Counted from the stretch's first letter, positions 8,644 through 18,306 are shown. The stretch: 35,848 nucleotides of DNA from Nocardia higoensis NBRC 100133 (GCF_000308595.1 NZ_BAGA01000024.1:1-35848), one strand, 5' to 3'. Notes: a model not told the origin generated them from the sequence alone. Made by a program: numbers and translations.

Positions 8644-11600
8644 CACGGGCCGCTCGAGTACGGCCGACACGCACCCGCCGTCCACGCCTCACCGCCTTGC
8701 CCCAGCTGATGGCCAAGGCCGTGGAAGCCAACCCGGACGGGGTGGCCGTACTCTGCGCGGACGCCACCGGCACCCTCGGCCGACTCACCTACGCCGAACT
8801 CGACGAGCGCTCCACCCGGCTGGCGCGCGCGCTCATCGCCCGCGGCATCGGCCCGGAGGACCTGGTCGCCCTCGGCATCCCCCGTTCGGTGGAGTCGGTA
8901 CTGGCGTGCTGGGCGGTTGCCAAGACCGGCGCGGGCTTCGTGCCCGTCGACCCGAACTACCCCGCCGACCGGGTCGCGCACATGCTGTCCGACTCCGGTG
9001 CGGTGGTCGGCATCACCGTGGCCGACGTGCGCGCGCATCTGCCCGGTGAGGTCGAGTGGCTGGTGCTCGACGATCCGGCCACCGGCGACCTGCTGGCCGC
9101 GCAATCCGCCGAGCCGGTCACCAACGACGACCGGGTGCGGCACGTGCGCGCCGAGAACCCGGCCTATGTCATCTACACCTCCGGCTCGACCGGTATGCCC
9201 AAGGGCGTCGTGGTCACCCAGGCCGGCCTGGCGAGTTTCTGCGAGGAGCAGCGCGAGCGCTACCGGGTGACCGAATCCTCGCGGACGCTGCACTTCGCCT
9301 CACCGTCGTTCGACGCATCCATCCTGGAACTGCTGCTCGCGATCGGCGGCGCGGCGGCCATGATCGTGGTCGCCCCCACCGTCTACGGCGGCGCGGAGCT
9401 GGCGGGGGTACTGCGCCGTCACGACGTCACCCATGCCTTCGTCACCCCCGCCGCGCTGGCCTCGATCGACCCGGCCGGGCTGGCGGCGCTGCGCGTGGTG
9501 GTGGTCGGCGGCGAGGCCTGCCCGCCGGAGCTGGTGCGCCGATGGGCGGTCGGCCTGCCCGACGGCTCGACCCGGGAGTTCTACAACGCCTACGGTCCCA
9601 CCGAGGCCACCGTCGTCACCAATATCAGCGATCCGATGCGGCCGGACGAGCCGGTGACGATCGGCGCGCCGATCCGCAATGTCGGCGCCTACGTCCTCGA
9701 CTCCCGGCTGCGGCTGGTGCCCACCGGCGTCGTGGGTGAGCTGTACATCGCCGGTGCGCTGCTCGCCCGCGGCTACGGCAACCAGCCCGCCCTGACCGGT
9801 GGCCGGTTCGTGGCCAACCCGTTCTCCGATTCCGGCGTGCGCATGTACCGCACCGGCGACCTGGTGCGCCGCACCGCCACCGGCGCGCTGGAGTACCTGG
9901 GGCGCAACGACTTCCAGGTGAAGATCCGCGGTTTCCGGATCGAACTCGGCGAGATCGACGCGGTGCTCACCGAGCACCCGAGCGTGGATTTCGCGGTCAC
10001 CGTCGGCCACGAACTCGACAACGGCAGCACCATCCTGGCCGCCTATGTGCACGCCGAAGACGGCGCGGCGGTCGACCCCGGCGAGTTGACCGCCCTGGCC
10101 GAGCAGCATCTGCCCGCCCACATGGTGCCGACCTCGATCACCGTGCTCGACGAGATCCCGCTGACACCCGCGGGCAAGCTGGACCGGCGCGCGCTGCCCG
10201 CGCCCGGCCTGCACACCAGGAAATTCCGCGCGCCCTCCGGTCGCTACGAGGAACTGGTGGCGGCGGTCTTCGGCGATCTGGTCGGTGACGGCTCGCCGAT
10301 CGGCGCGGCCGACGACTTCTTCGAACTCGGCGGCAACTCGCTGATCGCGACCCAGGTCGCGGCGAGGCTCGGCGCGCAGCTCGGGATCACGGTCCCCGCG
10401 CGGCTGCTCTTCGACGCTTCCACAGTGTCCCGCCTGGCCGAAGCCCTCGCCGGGCTGTCCGGCCTCGACGAGGGCGGTCGCGAGGAGTTGCGGGCTGGTG
10501 AACGCCCGCAACACATTCCGCTGTCGCTGGCCCAGCAGCGCATGTGGTTCCTCAACCGCTTCGACCCGGACTCCGCGGCCTACACCATCCCGGTCGCGCT
10601 CCGGCTGTCCGGCGCGCTGGACATCGACGCGCTCACCGAGGCCTTCGCCGATGTCGTCGCGCGCCACGAGGTGCTGCGGACCGTCTACCCGGAGACCGAG
10701 GCCGGGCCCGCCCAGGTGATCCTGCCCGTGGGCGAGGGCAATCCGCGGCTGGAAGTCCGCGAGGTGACCCCCGAGCGGGTGCGCGAGGCGGTCGGTGAAC
10801 TGCTCGGCACCGGCTTCGACGTGACCGCCGAGGTCCCGCTGCGCGCGGTGCTGTTCCGGGTGACGGCACAGGAATTCGTGCTCGCCGTCGCCGTGCACCA
10901 CATCTCCGGCGACGGCTCCTCCGGCGGCCCGCTGACCAGAGACCTGATGACCGCCTACGTCGCGCGGGCGGCCGGGCAGGCCCCGGAATGGGCGCCGCTG
11001 CCGGTGCAGTACGCCGATTTCAGCATCTGGCAGCGCCGGGTGCTGGGCAGCGAGAACGATCCGGGCTCGCTCGCCCACGATCAGGTGGCCTTCTGGACCG
11101 AGGAGCTGGCCGGTCTGCCCGACCAGCTGGACCTGCCCGCCGACCGTCCGCGCCCGGCCGTGCAGTCCTTCGACGGCGGCGTGGTCGACATCCGCATCGA
11201 CGCCGAGCTGCACCGGGCGTTGCTCGAGGTCGCGCGGTCCCAGGGCGCGACGCTGTTCATGCTGGTGCACACCGCGCTCGCCGTGTTCCTGGCCCGGCTG
11301 TCCGGCTCGGCGGACATCGCGGTCGGCACACCGATCGCGGGCCGCGGCGAGGCCGCGCTCGACGACCTGATCGGCATGTTCGTCAACACGCTGGTCTTCC
11401 GCAGCCGCATCGACGCGGGCGAGCCGTTCACCGAACTGCTCGGCCGTCAGCGCGAAGCGGACCTGCGGGCGCTGGCGAACGCGGACATCCCGTTCGAGCG
11501 CCTGGTCGAGGTGCTCAACCCGGTGCGCTCCACCGCGCGGCACCCGCTGTTCCAGGTGGGCCTGTCCTTCCAGAACATCGCCGAGGCGAGTCTGACGCTG

Positions 11601-14600
11601 CCCGGCCTGCAGGTCGCCGCCCTGGACGTCGACGTGCACGTCTCCCAGTTCGACCTGCACTGGATCATCGGCGACAGCTACGACGACAGCGGCGCGCCGC
11701 TGGGCCTGGGCGGCGGCCTCACCTACGCCACCGCACTGTTCGACCGCCCGACCGTCGCCGGCTTCGTCGACCGATTCGTGCGCCTGCTGCGCGAGATCGC
11801 CGCCGCCCCGGGCACTCCGGTCGGTGACATCGACCTGCTCGATCCCGCCGAACGCGAGCGGATCCTGGTGCGCGCCAACACCACCGGCTACCCGCTGCGT
11901 CCCGGCACGCTGGCCGAACTGCTCGACGCCTCGGTCGCGGCCGCCTCCTCGCACGCGGTCGCGCTGGTGGCCGACGACGGCAGCCGGGTGTCCTGGTCGG
12001 AGCTCGACGCCCGCGTCAACCGGCTGGCCCGTCAGCTGATCGCGCGCGGCGTGGGCCCGGAGACCCGGGTGGCGCTGGCCATGCGGCGCGGGGTGAACCT
12101 GGTGGTCGCGATGTACGCGGTGACCCGCGCGGGCGGCGCGTACGTGCCGGTCGACCCGGATCAGGCCGCCGACCGCACCGGCTACATCCTGCTCACCGCC
12201 GCGCCGGTGCTCGTATTGACCGATGCCGCGACCGATTTCGTCTCCGGCAATGCCGCGGTGCTGCGCGTGGACGGGCCGGCGCTCACCTCCGGCCCGGCGG
12301 ACCCGGTCACCGACGCGGACCGGATCGCGCCGCTGCGCCCGGACAACACCGCCTACGTCATCTTCACCTCCGGCTCCACCGGCAGGCCCAAGGGCGTCGC
12401 GGTGCCACACGCCGCGGTGGTCAACCAGTTGCGCTGGAAGGCCGCCGAATTCGGGCTCGCCGCCGACGACGCGGTGCTGCTCAAGACGGCCGCGACCTTC
12501 GACCTGTCGGTATGGGAGTTCTGGTCGGCGGCGGTCTGCGCGGGCCGGTTGGTCATCGCGAGCCCCGACGGCCATCGCGACCCGGCTTACCTGAACCAGC
12601 TGATGGAGCGCGAGGGCGTCACCACCCTGCACGCGGTGCCCTCCATGCTGGACGCGCTGCTCACCGTCTCCGGTGGCGCGCTGCCCGAGTCGTTGCGCCG
12701 TATCCTGGCCATCGGCGAAGCGCTGCCCGCGAGCACCGCGCGGCGCACGCTCGCCGCGGGGGTGGCGCTGTTCAACCTCTACGGTCCCACCGAGGCCGCC
12801 GTCTCGATCACCAATCACCCGGTGACCGAGGCGGATCGGGTGTCGGTGCCGATCGGCGCGCCGGAGTGGAACAGCCGGGTGTACGTGCTGGACGCGCGGC
12901 TGCGGCCGGTGCCGGTCGGTGTGCCCGGCGAGCTGTATCTGGCCGGTGACCAGCTGGCCCGCGGCTACTTCGGCCGCCCCGATCTGACCTCGGACCGGTT
13001 CGTGGCCAACCCCTTCGAGCCGGGCGCGCGCATGTACCGCACCGGCGACCTGGTGGCCTGGAACGCCGCCGGGGAACTGGATTACCGCGGCCGCACCGAC
13101 TTCCAGGTGAAGGTGCGCGGTTTCCGTATCGAACTCGGCGAGATCGAGGCCGCGCTGCTGGCGCAGCCCGGCATCGCGGCCGCGGCCGTGGCCGCCAAGT
13201 CCGATCCGCACACCGGCGACCTGCTGGTCGGCTATCTGGTGCCCGCCCAGGCCGGAGCCGAACTCGACATCCCGTCGATCACCGCCGCGCTGGCGGCCCG
13301 TCTGCCCTCGTACATGACGCCGACCGCGTGGGTGGTGCTGCCCGCGCTGCCGCTCAATGTCAACGGCAAGCTCGACCGGAAGGCGCTGCCGGACCCGGTC
13401 TTCGAAGCCCGCGAGTTCCGTGCGCCCAGCACGCCGATCGAGGAAATCGTGGCGGGCGTGTTCACCGATGTGCTCGGCCTGGAGCGGGTCGGCGTGGACG
13501 ACGACTTCTTCGCCCTCGGCGGCAACTCGCTGATCGCCACCCAGGTCACCGCCCGCCTCGGCGCGGCGCTGGACGCCGAGGTGCCGGTGCGGCTGCTGTT
13601 CGAGGCCTCCACGGTCGCCGCGCTCGCGATGCGGGTGGAGAGTCTGGCGGGTGCGGGCGGCCGCCCCGCGCTCACGCCCCGACCGCGTCCGGAACGGATT
13701 CCGCTCTCGCTGGCGCAGCAGCGCATGTGGCTGCTCAACGGCATGGGCGCGAGCACCGCCGTCTACAACATCCCCGCCGCGGTGCGGCTGTCCGGCGAGC
13801 TGTCGGTCTCCGCGCTGCGCGAGGCGCTGGCCGATGTGCTGGCCCGGCACGAAGTGCTGCGCACGGTGTATCCGGCGCACGAGGGCCTGGCTCACCAGGT
13901 CGTGCTGCCCGCCGACCGGGTCGCGCCCGAGCTCACCGCGCAGGTGGTGCCCGCCGACCAGGTGCCCGAGCGGATCGTGCGTGCGGTGACCACCGGATTC
14001 GACGTGACCGCCGAAGTGCCGGTGCGCGTGGAACTGCTGCGCCTCGCCGAACAGCCCGCCGAGCACGTGCTGGTGCTGGTTGTGCACCACATCAGCGCCG
14101 ACGGCTGGTCGATGGCCCCGTTCACCCGCGACCTGATGATCGCCTACGCCGCGCGCGCGGTGGGCAACCCGCCCGCGTGGCAGCCGCTGCCGGTGCAGTA
14201 CGCCGACTACAGCCTCTGGCAGCGCGAACTGCTCGGCGACGAGAACGATCCGCAGTCCCTGGCCGCGCGTCAGCTCGGCTACTGGCGGACCGCGCTGGCC
14301 GGACTGCCGGACGCGCTCGACCTGCCGTTCGACCGCCCGCGACCGGCCCTGCAGGACACCGTGGCCCGCTCGGTGGCGCTGCACATCGATGCGGCCACCC
14401 ACCGCGCCCTGCTCGCCGTCGCCCGCGAGCGCAACGCCACCCTGTTCATGGCGGTGCACACCGCGCTGGCCGTCCTGTTGGCGCGCTGGTCGCGTTCGGA
14501 CGACATCGCCATCGGCTCGCCGATCGCCGGCCGTGGCGACGCCGCGCTCGACGACCTCATCGGCATGTTCGTCAACACGCTGGTGCTGCGGACCCAGGTG

Positions 14601-17600
14601 AACACCGGATCGTCGTTCGCCGAACTGCTGACCAGGCAGCGCGAGACCGACCTGGCCGCCTTCGCGCACGCCGACGTGCCGTTCGAACACCTGGTGGACG
14701 TGCTCAATCCGGTGCGCTCCACCGCCAGGCACCCGGTCTTCCAGATCATGCTGGCCTTCCAGAACCAGGCCCGCGCCGGACTGGAACTGCCCGGTCTGTC
14801 GGTCTCGGCGATGGAATTCGACGCCGAGCAGACCGAGTACGACCTGCAGCTGATGCTCGGCGACGGCTACGACGAGCACGGCGATCCGACCGGCATCGCG
14901 GGCCGGATCCTGTTCCCGGTCAGCCTGTTCGACGAATCCACCATCGAGACGCTGGCCCGCCGGTTCGAACGGTTGCTCGCCGCGCTGGCCGCCGCGCCCG
15001 TCGTCCCGGTCGGCGACCTCGACTGGCTCACCGAGGCCGAACGCGCCGAGGTGCTCGCCACCCGCAATGCCACCGACCACCCGCTCGACGGCGCGGCCAC
15101 CCTGGTCTCGCTCTCCGCGCTCGGCTCGCGCGTCGACCCGCGTGCCACGGCGATCGTGGACGGCGCGCTCACCGATCGGCGCACCGAGATCAGCTATGCG
15201 GACTGGGACGCGCGGGTGCATCGCCTGGCCCGCCACCTCATCTCGATCGGCGTCGGCCCGGAAACCCGCGTGGTTGTCGCGCTGCATCGCAGCGTCGACC
15301 TGCTGGTCGCCATCCACGCCGTGCTGCGCGCGGGCGGCACCTATGTGCCGGTCGATCCCGACCATCCCGAGGACCGCACCGCCTACGTGCTGGAACTGTC
15401 CGAACCGGCCTGCGTGCTCACCCACGCGGCCGCGGGCTTGCGCACCGACCGCGCGCCGGTGATCCGCATCGACGAGCTGGATCTGTCCGGCTACCGCGAC
15501 GAGCCGATCACCGACGCCGAACGCCTCGCGCCGCTGCGCCCGGCGAACACCGCCTACATCCTGTTCACCTCGGGCTCGACCGGACGGCCCAAGGGCGTCG
15601 CGGTGCCGCATCGCGCGGTGGCCAACCACGTGCGCTGGTTCATCGCCGACTACAGCATCGGCGCGGCCGACATCTCGCTGTTCAAGACGACCATCACCTT
15701 CGACATGTCGATCTGGGATGTGTTCGTGCCCTTCATCACCGGCGGCCGGGTGGTGGTCGCCAGCCGCGACGGGCATCGCGATCCGCGCTATCTCGCCGAG
15801 GTGATCGCGGCCGAACGGGTCACCGTGACCCCGTTCGTCCCGTCCATGCTGCGTGCCATCGTGGACACCCTCGACGGCGATTCGCTGGACTCGCTGCGGG
15901 TGATGTGGCTCGCCGGCGAAGCGCTCTCGGCCGAGACCGCCGCGGCCGCGCGCCGGGTCTCGCGGGCCAGGCTGGACAATCTCTACGGCCCGACCGAGAC
16001 CGCTGTGGTCACCATGACCGCGCGGGTCCCCGAGGACGCCACCGGCATCGTGCCCATCGGCGCGCCGATCTGGAATGTGCGCGCCTATGTGCTCGACGAC
16101 CGGCTGCACCCGGTGCCGGTCGGTGTCGCCGGCGAGCTCTACCACGCCGGAATCCAGCTCTCGCACGGCTATTTCGGGCGTCCCGATCTCACCGCCTCGC
16201 GGTATGTGGCCAGCCCGTTCGCGCCGGGGGAGCGGCTGTACCGCACCGGCGACCTGGTGCGATGGCAGGCCGACGGCGGGGTGGAGTATCTGGGCCGCAC
16301 GGACTTCCAGGTCAAGATCCGCGGCCTGCGCATCGAACTGGGCGAGATCGAGACCGCGCTGCTCGCCCACGAGGGCGTGCGTCAGGCGGTCGTGATCGTG
16401 CACAGCGACGAGCAACTCGGCGACCAACTCGTCGGCTACGTGGTGCCCGCGGGCGAGGCGAGTGCGGCCGACCCCGAGTCGTTCAAGGCGCACCTGGCCG
16501 AGCGCGTGCCCTCCTACATGGTGCCGCCCACGTTCGTGTTGCTCGATGAGCTTCCGCTCAACGCCAACGGCAAACTCGACCGCAAGCAGCTGCCGCGACC
16601 GGTCTTCACGGCCCGCTCGCGCCGGGAACCGGAGACGGCGCTGGAACGCGCGATCACCGGGGTGTTCGCCGAGGTGCTCGGCGTGGACGCGGTCGGCATG
16701 GACGACAGCTTCTTCGAACTCGGCGGCAACTCCCTGGTCGCCACCCGCGCGGCCACCCGGCTGGGCGAGGAACTCGGATTCCGGGTCCCGGTGGTGTGGT
16801 TGTTCACCGCCCCGACCCCGGCCGGGCTGACCGCTCAGGTGCTCGCCCAGCAGTCCGGCGCGCAGGCTGCACCGGAGTCGGCATTCGACGTGCTCGTGCC
16901 GTTGCGCCCGGGGTCGGGTGCGCCGCTGTTCTGCATCCACCCCTTCGGCGGCATCGCCTGGTCCTTCGCCGGGCTGGCCGCGCACCTGGACGGTGATCGC
17001 CCGATCTACGGGTTGCAGTCGCCCGCATTGGGTTCGGAGGAGACGCTGCCGGACTCCACCGAGAAGTGGGCGTTGCGCTATCTCGAGGAGATTCGTGGGG
17101 TGCAGCCGGAGGGGCCGTACCATCTGCTCGGCTGGTCGCTGGGTGGCGTGCTCGCCCATGCCATCGCGGTGCAGCTACAGGCGGAGGGGGAGCGGGTGGA
17201 GTTGCTGGCGATGATGGACAGTTATCTGCGGTCGGAGATCGAGGAGTCGGCGATCGCGTCCGGGCCCGCGCCGTTGGCCGAACTGCTCGGTGGTCTGCTC
17301 GGCGACACAGCGCAACTCGATCTCGCGGCCGCGGGCGATGTGGCCGACCTCGGTCCCGCCGAGATCGCCGAGCGGCTGGCGCAGCTGCCCGAGCCGTTCG
17401 CCTCCTTCGGCGCCGCGCGCATCACGCGGGTGCTCGAGGGCGCGGTGCATTCGGCGGCGGTGACCGCGGCTTACCGCCCGCGTCCGTTCCTCGGCGACCT
17501 GCTGTACTTCACCGCCGCCGAGGACGATCCGAGCGGGCGCACCGGCGCCGACACCTGGATCGGAGCCGTCCAGGGAACGATCCGCAACCATCGGGTCCCG

Positions 17601-17681
17601 ACCTCGCACTGGCGGATGGCCACCGAGGCCGGGCTCGCCGAGATCGGTCGCGTGATCGACGCGGTGCACGGGACGCGGTAG
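8640..17681 (+). CDS. NRPS 2: A-T-C-A-T-C-A-T-TE
   Basis: A three-module synthetase of 3013 residues. GTG 8640 is chosen over the in-frame GTG at 8559 because VTRAAR...RTRRPR aligns with the NRPS 3 start (MTRPAR...RTRRPR) and GGGAG lies 7 nt upstream. Domain landmarks: A1 TSGSTG 180-185; T1 Ser 567; C1 from ~626, HHISGDG 753-759; A2 TSGSTG from 1243; T2 Ser 1630; C2 from ~1687, HHISADG 1816-1822; A3 TSGSTG from 2310; T3 Ser 2698; TE from ~2764 with GWSLGG (Ser 2833), Asp 2860 in MMDSY and His 2990. All catalytic residues are intact. Pocket signatures read by eye: DALVVGAVVK (A1, resembling a Tyr signature, tentative), DLWHLILVSK (A2), DMWPWALVVK (A3); I cannot assign the last two. With no C before A1, its first carrier needs an upstream C in trans, most simply that of NRPS 1. 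The TE would release the product by hydrolysis or cyclisation. Confidence 0.94.
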   Translation: MTRAARVRPTRTRRPRLTALPQLMAKAVEANPDGVAVLCADATGTLGRLTYAELDERSTRLARALIARGIGPEDLVALGIPRSVESVLACWAVAKTGAGFVPVDPNYPADRVAHMLSDSGAVVGITVADVRAHLPGEVEWLVLDDPATGDLLAAQSAEPVTNDDRVRHVRAENPAYVIYTSGSTGMPKGVVVTQAGLASFCEEQRERYRVTESSRTLHFASPSFDASILELLLAIGGAAAMIVVAPTVYGGAELAGVLRRHDVTHAFVTPAALASIDPAGLAALRVVVVGGEACPPELVRRWAVGLPDGSTREFYNAYGPTEATVVTNISDPMRPDEPVTIGAPIRNVGAYVLDSRLRLVPTGVVGELYIAGALLARGYGNQPALTGGRFVANPFSDSGVRMYRTGDLVRRTATGALEYLGRNDFQVKIRGFRIELGEIDAVLTEHPSVDFAVTVGHELDNGSTILAAYVHAEDGAAVDPGELTALAEQHLPAHMVPTSITVLDEIPLTPAGKLDRRALPAPGLHTRKFRAPSGRYEELVAAVFGDLVGDGSPIGAADDFFELGGNSLIATQVAARLGAQLGITVPARLLFDASTVSRLAEALAGLSGLDEGGREELRAGERPQHIPLSLAQQRMWFLNRFDPDSAAYTIPVALRLSGALDIDALTEAFADVVARHEVLRTVYPETEAGPAQVILPVGEGNPRLEVREVTPERVREAVGELLGTGFDVTAEVPLRAVLFRVTAQEFVLAVAVHHISGDGSSGGPLTRDLMTAYVARAAGQAPEWAPLPVQYADFSIWQRRVLGSENDPGSLAHDQVAFWTEELAGLPDQLDLPADRPRPAVQSFDGGVVDIRIDAELHRALLEVARSQGATLFMLVHTALAVFLARLSGSADIAVGTPIAGRGEAALDDLIGMFVNTLVFRSRIDAGEPFTELLGRQREADLRALANADIPFERLVEVLNPVRSTARHPLFQVGLSFQNIAEASLTLPGLQVAALDVDVHVSQFDLHWIIGDSYDDSGAPLGLGGGLTYATALFDRPTVAGFVDRFVRLLREIAAAPGTPVGDIDLLDPAERERILVRANTTGYPLRPGTLAELLDASVAAASSHAVALVADDGSRVSWSELDARVNRLARQLIARGVGPETRVALAMRRGVNLVVAMYAVTRAGGAYVPVDPDQAADRTGYILLTAAPVLVLTDAATDFVSGNAAVLRVDGPALTSGPADPVTDADRIAPLRPDNTAYVIFTSGSTGRPKGVAVPHAAVVNQLRWKAAEFGLAADDAVLLKTAATFDLSVWEFWSAAVCAGRLVIASPDGHRDPAYLNQLMEREGVTTLHAVPSMLDALLTVSGGALPESLRRILAIGEALPASTARRTLAAGVALFNLYGPTEAAVSITNHPVTEADRVSVPIGAPEWNSRVYVLDARLRPVPVGVPGELYLAGDQLARGYFGRPDLTSDRFVANPFEPGARMYRTGDLVAWNAAGELDYRGRTDFQVKVRGFRIELGEIEAALLAQPGIAAAAVAAKSDPHTGDLLVGYLVPAQAGAELDIPSITAALAARLPSYMTPTAWVVLPALPLNVNGKLDRKALPDPVFEAREFRAPSTPIEEIVAGVFTDVLGLERVGVDDDFFALGGNSLIATQVTARLGAALDAEVPVRLLFEASTVAALAMRVESLAGAGGRPALTPRPRPERIPLSLAQQRMWLLNGMGASTAVYNIPAAVRLSGELSVSALREALADVLARHEVLRTVYPAHEGLAHQVVLPADRVAPELTAQVVPADQVPERIVRAVTTGFDVTAEVPVRVELLRLAEQPAEHVLVLVVHHISADGWSMAPFTRDLMIAYAARAVGNPPAWQPLPVQYADYSLWQRELLGDENDPQSLAARQLGYWRTALAGLPDALDLPFDRPRPALQDTVARSVALHIDAATHRALLAVARERNATLFMAVHTALAVLLARWSRSDDIAIGSPIAGRGDAALDDLIGMFVNTLVLRTQVNTGSSFAELLTRQRETDLAAFAHADVPFEHLVDVLNPVRSTARHPVFQIMLAFQNQARAGLELPGLSVSAMEFDAEQTEYDLQLMLGDGYDEHGDPTGIAGRILFPVSLFDESTIETLARRFERLLAALAAAPVVPVGDLDWLTEAERAEVLATRNATDHPLDGAATLVSLSALGSRVDPRATAIVDGALTDRRTEISYADWDARVHRLARHLISIGVGPETRVVVALHRSVDLLVAIHAVLRAGGTYVPVDPDHPEDRTAYVLELSEPACVLTHAAAGLRTDRAPVIRIDELDLSGYRDEPITDAERLAPLRPANTAYILFTSGSTGRPKGVAVPHRAVANHVRWFIADYSIGAADISLFKTTITFDMSIWDVFVPFITGGRVVVASRDGHRDPRYLAEVIAAERVTVTPFVPSMLRAIVDTLDGDSLDSLRVMWLAGEALSAETAAAARRVSRARLDNLYGPTETAVVTMTARVPEDATGIVPIGAPIWNVRAYVLDDRLHPVPVGVAGELYHAGIQLSHGYFGRPDLTASRYVASPFAPGERLYRTGDLVRWQADGGVEYLGRTDFQVKIRGLRIELGEIETALLAHEGVRQAVVIVHSDEQLGDQLVGYVVPAGEASAADPESFKAHLAERVPSYMVPPTFVLLDELPLNANGKLDRKQLPRPVFTARSRREPETALERAITGVFAEVLGVDAVGMDDSFFELGGNSLVATRAATRLGEELGFRVPVVWLFTAPTPAGLTAQVLAQQSGAQAAPESAFDVLVPLRPGSGAPLFCIHPFGGIAWSFAGLAAHLDGDRPIYGLQSPALGSEETLPDSTEKWALRYLEEIRGVQPEGPYHLLGWSLGGVLAHAIAVQLQAEGERVELLAMMDSYLRSEIEESAIASGPAPLAELLGGLLGDTAQLDLAAAGDVADLGPAEIAERLAQLPEPFASFGAARITRVLEGAVHSAAVTAAYRPRPFLGDLLYFTAAEDDPSGRTGADTWIGAVQGTIRNHRVPTSHWRMATEAGLAEIGRVIDAVHGTR

Positions 17682-17705
17682 GCAGGGCACCTCCCTTCGA
17701 TACCC

Positions 17706-17737
17706 GGTGAGGCGCGGGGTCAAACCCGCGCCTCACC
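17706..17737 (+). terminator. Hairpin terminator after NRPS 2
   Basis: A perfect 13-bp GC-rich stem (17706-17718 with 17725-17737) has the 6-nt loop GTCAAA and lies 24 nt after the TAG stop. It is followed by ATCGGATTT. It probably ends the NRPS 2 transcript, implying that NRPS 3 has its own promoter. Confidence 0.75.
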
Positions 17738-17757
17738 ATCGGATTTCGCCACGCCCA

Positions 17758-17773
17758 TGTGGTAACCGTCACA
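17758..17773. promoter_or_regulatory. Second CRP/GlxR-like palindrome, upstream of NRPS 3
   Basis: TGTGGTAACCGTCACA fits TGTGA-N6-TCACA with one mismatch in the left half-site. It lacks the central TA seen at 790-805. It sits just past the NRPS 2 terminator and about 150 nt before a promoter-like pair at 17924-17953. It is weaker than the first site, but its placement in the regulatory gap before NRPS 3 is suggestive. Confidence 0.4.
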
Positions 17774-18231
17774 TTGCGGAGGCGGTCCGCATCGGGCGGG
17801 CGGGTGGCCGTGCGGTACGGAGTCGGGCGGCGAGCCCTCGGACGGTCTGCCGCTCAGCGCATTTACCGCTACCTCGATCGTTCGGATGATTTTTCCGCGT
17901 CGAGTCGTCTACCTGCTGTTTCGTTGTCCGCGTGCCGTACTGTGCTGCATAATCACCACGGGTCGGAGCCGCGGCGAACATGCCGGTCTCGGGCCGGAAT
18001 TCGGCCCCGTCTCAACCGGTCGAATTCGCCACGAGTACGCGGGTCCGCCGACGTTCGCTGGACCCTCTCGTGCCCGCCGCGCACCTGCCCTGGAATTCCC
18101 GGGTGTTCCGGGCATGCCACTCTTGAAGGCGAGGCAGGACATTCACTCTTGGCCTCGGGCAAGCGCGCAGGGGTTCGGCACAGGCGCTGTCCGAGGGGTG
18201 TACGTCAGTACGAAGTGGGAGGTAGTTCGCT
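17774..18231. other. Long intergenic region upstream of NRPS 3
   Basis: The NRPS 3 frame is open back to 17886, but that extension has no counterpart in the paralogous NRPS 2 and would include the promoter-like pair at 17924-17953, so I treat it as non-coding. It also contains small imperfect inverted repeats around EcoRI-like GAATTC sites near 18000. The 3' end (from 18212) resembles the region just before NRPS 2. Confidence 0.5.
17924..17953 (+). promoter_or_regulatory. Possible promoter for NRPS 3
   Basis: TTGTCC (17924-17929) and CATAAT (17948-17953) are separated by 18 nt, close to the housekeeping sigma consensus. The pair lies after the NRPS 2 terminator. Transcription would start near 17960, giving a leader of about 270 nt before the small ORF at 18232. 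Confidence 0.35.
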
Positions 18232-18306
18232 ATGTTCGATCGGCCCAGCACCAGTACGGCAACCTCGGTCTCGCGGCGCGTGCTCCGCGCGGAGGTGCGC
18301 CGATGA
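18232..18306 (+). CDS. Leader ORF coupled to NRPS 3 (24 codons)
   Basis: A small ORF starts at ATG 18232, 9 nt after GGGAGG (18217-18222). It encodes a 24-residue Ser/Thr/Arg-rich peptide beginning MFDRP and ending in RR. Its TGA (18304-18306) overlaps the ATG of NRPS 3 as ATGA. The stretch from GAAGTGGG through ATG to GATCGG is shared, with small gaps, with the leader ORF of NRPS 2. Coupled translation is the likely role; a regulatory leader peptide is possible. No known family is recognised. Confidence 0.5.
   Translation: MFDRPSTSTATSVSRRVLRAEVRR
18291..18296 (+). promoter_or_regulatory. Ribosome-binding site of NRPS 3
   Basis: GGAGGT lies 6 nt before ATG 18303. It fixes the NRPS 3 start there rather than at upstream in-frame candidates. 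It falls inside the coupled leader ORF, so ribosomes ending that ORF stop directly over the NRPS start. Confidence 0.75.

Noticed and set aside
17999..18010. Imperfect inverted repeats around GAATTC near 18000 as operators.
   Set aside because: Short GC-rich palindromes are frequent by chance here, and nothing links them to a start site.
17886..18302. N-terminal extension of NRPS 3 to the first in-frame start at 17886.
   Set aside because: The extension has no counterpart in NRPS 2, includes a promoter-like pair, and ATG 18303 has an excellent GGAGGT and aligns with the NRPS 2 start.
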